Made by a program: the position numbers and the translations under genes
The notes under the pieces: model-generated
Told to the model about the DNA's origin: nothing
Database searches by the model: none
What the model saw: only the letters and a program-made list of their open reading frames with translations
NCBI RefSeq assembly: GCF_000209165.1
Contig: NC_009045.1
Location: 868,001-932,000, forward strand
Origin: Scheffersomyces stipitis CBS 6054
Taxonomy: Eukaryota > Ascomycota > Pichiomycetes > Serinales > Debaryomycetaceae
Reading direction: 5' to 3'
DNA: 64,000 nucleotides
Shown here: positions 60,748 to 64,000 of the stretch, piece by piece
Layout: each line of letters opens with the position of its first letter
Position numbering within the stretch: position 1 is the stretch's first letter

Positions 60748-62373
60748 TTATGCAAGGCGGAAGACTCTCTTGAACATCTCCCCAACTGCTGCCTTCACCA
60801 ATGGGAAACCGTTATCGTTCTTTACGGCATCACCGTTTTCTTCTAATCTTCTCAACAAGTATTCCTTGGTTTCCAATGGGGGACCCCATGGAACGTACTT
60901 GATGACGTTGTCGATCTTGTATGTTTTGATCAAGTCGTAAGTGATAGCATCTGCCATACCGAGCAATTGGCCCAAGACAACATTATGCTGATTGTTGTTA
61001 GCACCAGCCGTTTCGTTGAAAACTTTGGTGGTTGCCAACTTCAAGGAGTCAGCATTGTGAGAAGCTACAACCAAGTGACCAATTGTAGATTCGTTGCCCC
61101 TGCGTTCCAAGATGGATTCGATACAGTACGAGATACCTTGGTTGTAGTTCTTGTCGGTGTCTTCTTTGGTACTGTGGATGATTGATTTTCTTTCAGCTTC
61201 GGTGTGAATGTAGGCACCTCTGACTAACTTCAAGCCCAATCTGTAGTTGTTTTCCATGGCCAACTTTTCTTCCAAGGCAAGCAAATCAGCAGATTGAGAC
61301 AAGTACATTTGTAAAGTTCCCACGATGGAAACAGGCATGTTGGGTTTGTTGAATTTGGCATACAATCTTCTCTGCAATTCATAAACACCTTCCTGAAGTT
61401 CATGCTTTTCAGCATCGACAACAGCAACAACAAAGGGGGTACTTCTACTAGGAAATTGCTTGGCCAAGTTGATATTAGCATCGTAAACAGTTTGGCACAC
61501 TTTGGCGGCTCTTTCAACCAACTCTTCGAACTCAGCAGCATATTGAGGCTCGTTAAAGTGTTTCAATACAATGGCAGAGTTTTTGGAGAATCCAGTAGGC
61601 TTCAAAGCTACGTAACCAGGCGAAATAGCGTTGATTTCTTTACCCGATTCTTCGATAACTTTAACAGTGTGAGGAACCAAAATGTCAGAGACAGACTTCA
61701 CAGTTTCGTTGACAATATACTCTGGATCAATGTTATCGTTACCGTTGCATGCTTCAATAGTTAAAGAAATCATCATGTTGTTGATGCCTCTGCTAACCAA
61801 GCGATCACCAGTCTTCTTCACTTCGTCAATAGTCTCACCCCCACAGTAGATCTTGTAGACAACAGCTCTGATAAGTGGCATAGGCGTGTAGGGAAAGAGC
61901 TTGATGCAGAGATTAAGAATGGGTTTGTTCAAAGTGCACAAGCCCATAACAAAGTAAGAGAAGACCTCAGAGAACTTCATCAGTTTCAAGTAAGCAGTGG
62001 AATCAGTCTTTTTCACCATCGAAGATTCGGGACCAGACGTGCCAACAGTGATCGAACCCGAGTCGGCTACAGTGTCCACGATAGTTGTAGAAGAAGCAGG
62101 AGAGGGAACAGCAGACGAAGCAGCAGAAACTGCAGAAGCAGCGACTGAAGAAACCTTGGAGGCAACAGTGGAAGCGGGCGTGCTTGCCTTGGCTAAAGAT
62201 GAAGCAACGTCATCGACAGTGGTGGCCTGCTTATTAGGCGAGCCCAGAAAGTATCTAGAAGTCACCATAGGACCTCTTTGGCAAATGTTGATGTAGCCGA
62301 TCTTACCGCAGAAGACTTGAGCATCTCTCAAGGGAGCAGAACGAAGAGCTCTGGAGGTGATAAAGAGAGACAT
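60748..62373 (-). CDS. PUT1: Mitochondrial proline dehydrogenase
   Basis: FAD enzyme of the inner mitochondrial membrane that oxidises proline to pyrroline-5-carboxylate, the first step of proline use. The first 50 residues are basic (SLFITSRALRSAPLR) as for a targeting peptide, followed by an Ala/Ser/Thr-rich linker (about 60-115). The barrel shows SRGINNMMISLTIEACNG, VGTLQMYLSQSADLL, LKLVRGAYIHTEAERKS and the C-terminal YVPWGPPLETKEYLLRRLEENG, all family blocks with the FAD and proline contact residues. Length 541 is near the yeast enzyme. A TTTTCGCAACCA element lies 115 bp upstream. Confidence 0.95.
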   Translation of the reverse strand: MSLFITSRALRSAPLRDAQVFCGKIGYINICQRGPMVTSRYFLGSPNKQATTVDDVASSLAKASTPASTVASKVSSVAASAVSAASSAVPSPASSTTIVDTVADSGSITVGTSGPESSMVKKTDSTAYLKLMKFSEVFSYFVMGLCTLNKPILNLCIKLFPYTPMPLIRAVVYKIYCGGETIDEVKKTGDRLVSRGINNMMISLTIEACNGNDNIDPEYIVNETVKSVSDILVPHTVKVIEESGKEINAISPGYVALKPTGFSKNSAIVLKHFNEPQYAAEFEELVERAAKVCQTVYDANINLAKQFPSRSTPFVVAVVDAEKHELQEGVYELQRRLYAKFNKPNMPVSIVGTLQMYLSQSADLLALEEKLAMENNYRLGLKLVRGAYIHTEAERKSIIHSTKEDTDKNYNQGISYCIESILERRGNESTIGHLVVASHNADSLKLATTKVFNETAGANNNQHNVVLGQLLGMADAITYDLIKTYKIDNVIKYVPWGPPLETKEYLLRRLEENGDAVKNDNGFPLVKAAVGEMFKRVFRLA

Positions 62374-63294
62374 TCAGCTAAGGCAAAAAAGGGAAAGGTG
62401 GAAGCTCTGAATAGGTCTATATGGGTAATTGAAGAATAGAATAATGGAAACAAAAGCACAGTATTTGATGCCTATGTTAATTGCCAATGGTTGCGAAAAA
62501 CCTGGGAGAAGGTAGATATCCGGGGATGGTATAGAAATCTAATGCAATATAAGATGAATATTTCTGATTCAAATCTGACCCAGTCTGATATCTGAAATGT
62601 GAAATGTGGAGAAGCTGAAGAACCAGAGAAAACGAAATGCCAGGGAAAAAGGCCGGCTATATAAATGGCAAGTTTCTCCAGCTAATGAGCTGTGCATGTC
62701 GCCTGACGATATGGCTCCGAGATACTCACATTTTTGGCAAACGTTGGCGACCGATAGCTGCAGATGGATATGGAATCTATCGGGGTGAGCATAAGCGAGA
62801 CTAACAATTTTGCAGCTAACGGCAATTGAAACCGAAGGCAACACCTGAGAAAAAATGCGGCTGTCGGAAATGGCAAGAGTAGAAGAAAAATGGCAGAGAA
62901 AGCGAGCACTCAAATCAGCCGAGGAAAGTCACGTTACACCAGATTTTCGCCTCCAACAAAACTTGCAGAGGTATTGGAAGCGAGGCAAATTGGAATGAAA
63001 AAAGAGACCACAGTGAAGTGAGCTTATTATAATTCTTGGTCGTATGACTCTGAAGAGATAACTCTAATCATCCAATACGACTAACCTAGTCATAATCGAA
63101 TCATCCTACCCGTTTGAAAATACCAAATTAATCATATCATTTCGACATTTTCAAAATGTTGACGTCACCTGACTGTACGCACCGGACATTGAGCACATGA
63201 CCCTATACACATGACACGATGATCACAAAAATTTAACAACCATCTTCCACTATTCTTCAATCTGTTCTCCAAACCACTCAAACACCAGATTGTA
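62374..63294. other. Divergent promoter PUT1/SLS1-like gene
   Basis: 921 bp between two starts. A TTTTCGCAACCA element (62488-62499, minus) faces PUT1. No CGG-N10-CCG Put3-type site was found by eye. A TATATAAA run is at about 62657. No gene. Confidence 0.55.
62488..62499 (-). promoter_or_regulatory. TTTTCGCAACCA element (PUT1 promoter)
   Basis: On the PUT1 strand TTTTCGCAACCA ends 115 bp upstream of the ATG. The 15-mer TGGTTGCGAAAAACC at 62488-62502 recurs exactly at 56765-56779. Confidence 0.5.
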
Positions 63295-64000
63295 ATGCTT
63301 TTGCGAGGCAGAAGTCGTCTTGTACGACATTTGGATCCACAAAAGTCGCAGCATGTATTTTTCAGTGTGTTTCCAGCACTTTCCAGTCTGAAAAATGTGA
63401 TTCCTACCATTCCAGTGCCTGAACTCCAGGATTCTTCCACGATTAGAACTTTTCAGCCGCAGAGCTCTAGACCCCCAAGCAGTAGGAAGCAAATCTTCCT
63501 TGAGCCTCGAGAAACCTTTAATCGAAATTTCAACTCGAGGATCGAAGACATCAAAAGTTCGGGACTAGAGAACCCCATCGAATCCAAGTCTATGACTTTT
63601 ATTGAATCTGAAGTCGATATTGACGAAGCATCTCCAGAAAGATTAATTGGAATAATAGACAAGTTCAAGCCAGCTGTAGCGGAGGTTAACCGAATGAGAT
63701 TTCGTAGCATTCAACAGGAATTAGAAAAAGCCTTTTCTCAGCAGCAATTGGCTTCTTATTTAGAACAGAACTATTCCAAAGTTGAATTTGCAAATAGTAG
63801 GAGATCCACCAGACGAGTTTCAAAGAAGAAGCTTGCGCAGCGTATTATCAATGACATTTGGGGTATAAAAGTGAACTCGAAATTGACGGAAACGAGTGAT
63901 TTGATAACAAAAAAGACTGTACCCCTTTCAGATCTTGATATCTTTTTGATCAGACTGAATCGAAGACTTTTGCATTGGCTCTCTTCCAATGGATGTAGAA
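63295..64000 (+). CDS. SLS1-like mitochondrial protein (3' partial)
   Basis: The frame starting at ATG 63295 runs off the right edge without a stop (235 codons seen). The first residues MLLRGRSRLVRHL are basic and free of acidic residues, as in a matrix-targeting peptide. From about residue 110 the protein is helical, with ASPERLIGIIDKFKP, FSQQQLASYLEQNYSK and VSKKKLAQRIINDIWGIKV. This spacing of a leucine-rich pair of helices followed by KKKLAxxIIxxIWG resembles fungal Sls1, an inner-membrane regulator that couples mitochondrial transcription to translation. The match is from memory of the family pattern, so it is tentative. Confidence 0.6.
   Translation, partial: MLLRGRSRLVRHLDPQKSQHVFFSVFPALSSLKNVIPTIPVPELQDSSTIRTFQPQSSRPPSSRKQIFLEPRETFNRNFNSRIEDIKSSGLENPIESKSMTFIESEVDIDEASPERLIGIIDKFKPAVAEVNRMRFRSIQQELEKAFSQQQLASYLEQNYSKVEFANSRRSTRRVSKKKLAQRIINDIWGIKVNSKLTETSDLITKKTVPLSDLDIFLIRLNRRLLHWLSSNGCR

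Overview
This window is nuclear DNA from a yeast of the CTG clade (order Serinales), almost certainly Scheffersomyces (Pichia) stipitis. The 318-residue xylose reductase at 30513-31469 agrees with the published S. stipitis XYL1 protein as I remember it, including Asp43, Tyr48, Lys77, His110, Lys270 and Arg276. Genes are mostly single-exon and compact, with AT-rich spacers. Introns carry an exact TACTAAC branch site. CTG codons are rare and fall where relatives carry polar residues, so proteins should be read with code table 12 (CTG = Ser).

Layout. 1-13.3 kb: mitochondrial TrpRS (MSW1, 5' end outside the window), an SPT21/Ams2-type histone-gene regulator with a GATA-like finger, an intron-containing tRNA-Lys(CUU), a SIC1/SOL1-type CDK inhibitor, an amino acid permease, an unknown coiled-coil protein, spliced LSM8, MDE1 (methionine salvage) and DID2 (ESCRT-III). 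13.7-30 kb: the septin-associated kinase HSL1, a 2.3-kb gene-free stretch, an unknown acidic protein, NDK1, SPT8 (SAGA), a GYP8-like Rab-GAP and trimethyllysine dioxygenase. 30.5-35.4 kb: XYL1 and, upstream on the same strand, the glucose repressor MIG1. 35.4-39.5 kb: a 4.2-kb gene-free stretch upstream of MIG1, with a cluster of hairpins near its far end. 39.5-47.6 kb: a Zn2Cys6 regulator, a zinc alcohol dehydrogenase, an unrecognised two-exon gene and a transcription cyclin. 48-64 kb: eIF3f, an IFH1-like coactivator, BYE1, RAD9, PUT1 and the start of an SLS1-like mitochondrial gene that runs off the end.

There is no operon-like organisation, but several genes share themes: cell-cycle control (SIC1-like, HSL1, RAD9), chromatin and transcription (SPT21, SPT8, BYE1, IFH1, cyclin), mitochondrial function (MSW1, PUT1, SLS1-like) and sugar metabolism (XYL1 beside MIG1).

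The most useful observations are these. A 51-nt intron joins two adjacent open frames (44203-46275) into one 673-residue gene. The XYL1 upstream region carries eight same-strand copies of GTGTCTG plus six Mig1-type SYGGGG sites, right beside MIG1. A TTTTCGCARCCA element sits 115-145 bp upstream of three start codons. A TTTGCACCC element is over-represented, including a perfect inverted pair after MSW1. No mobile element, CRISPR array or wholly new system could be supported.
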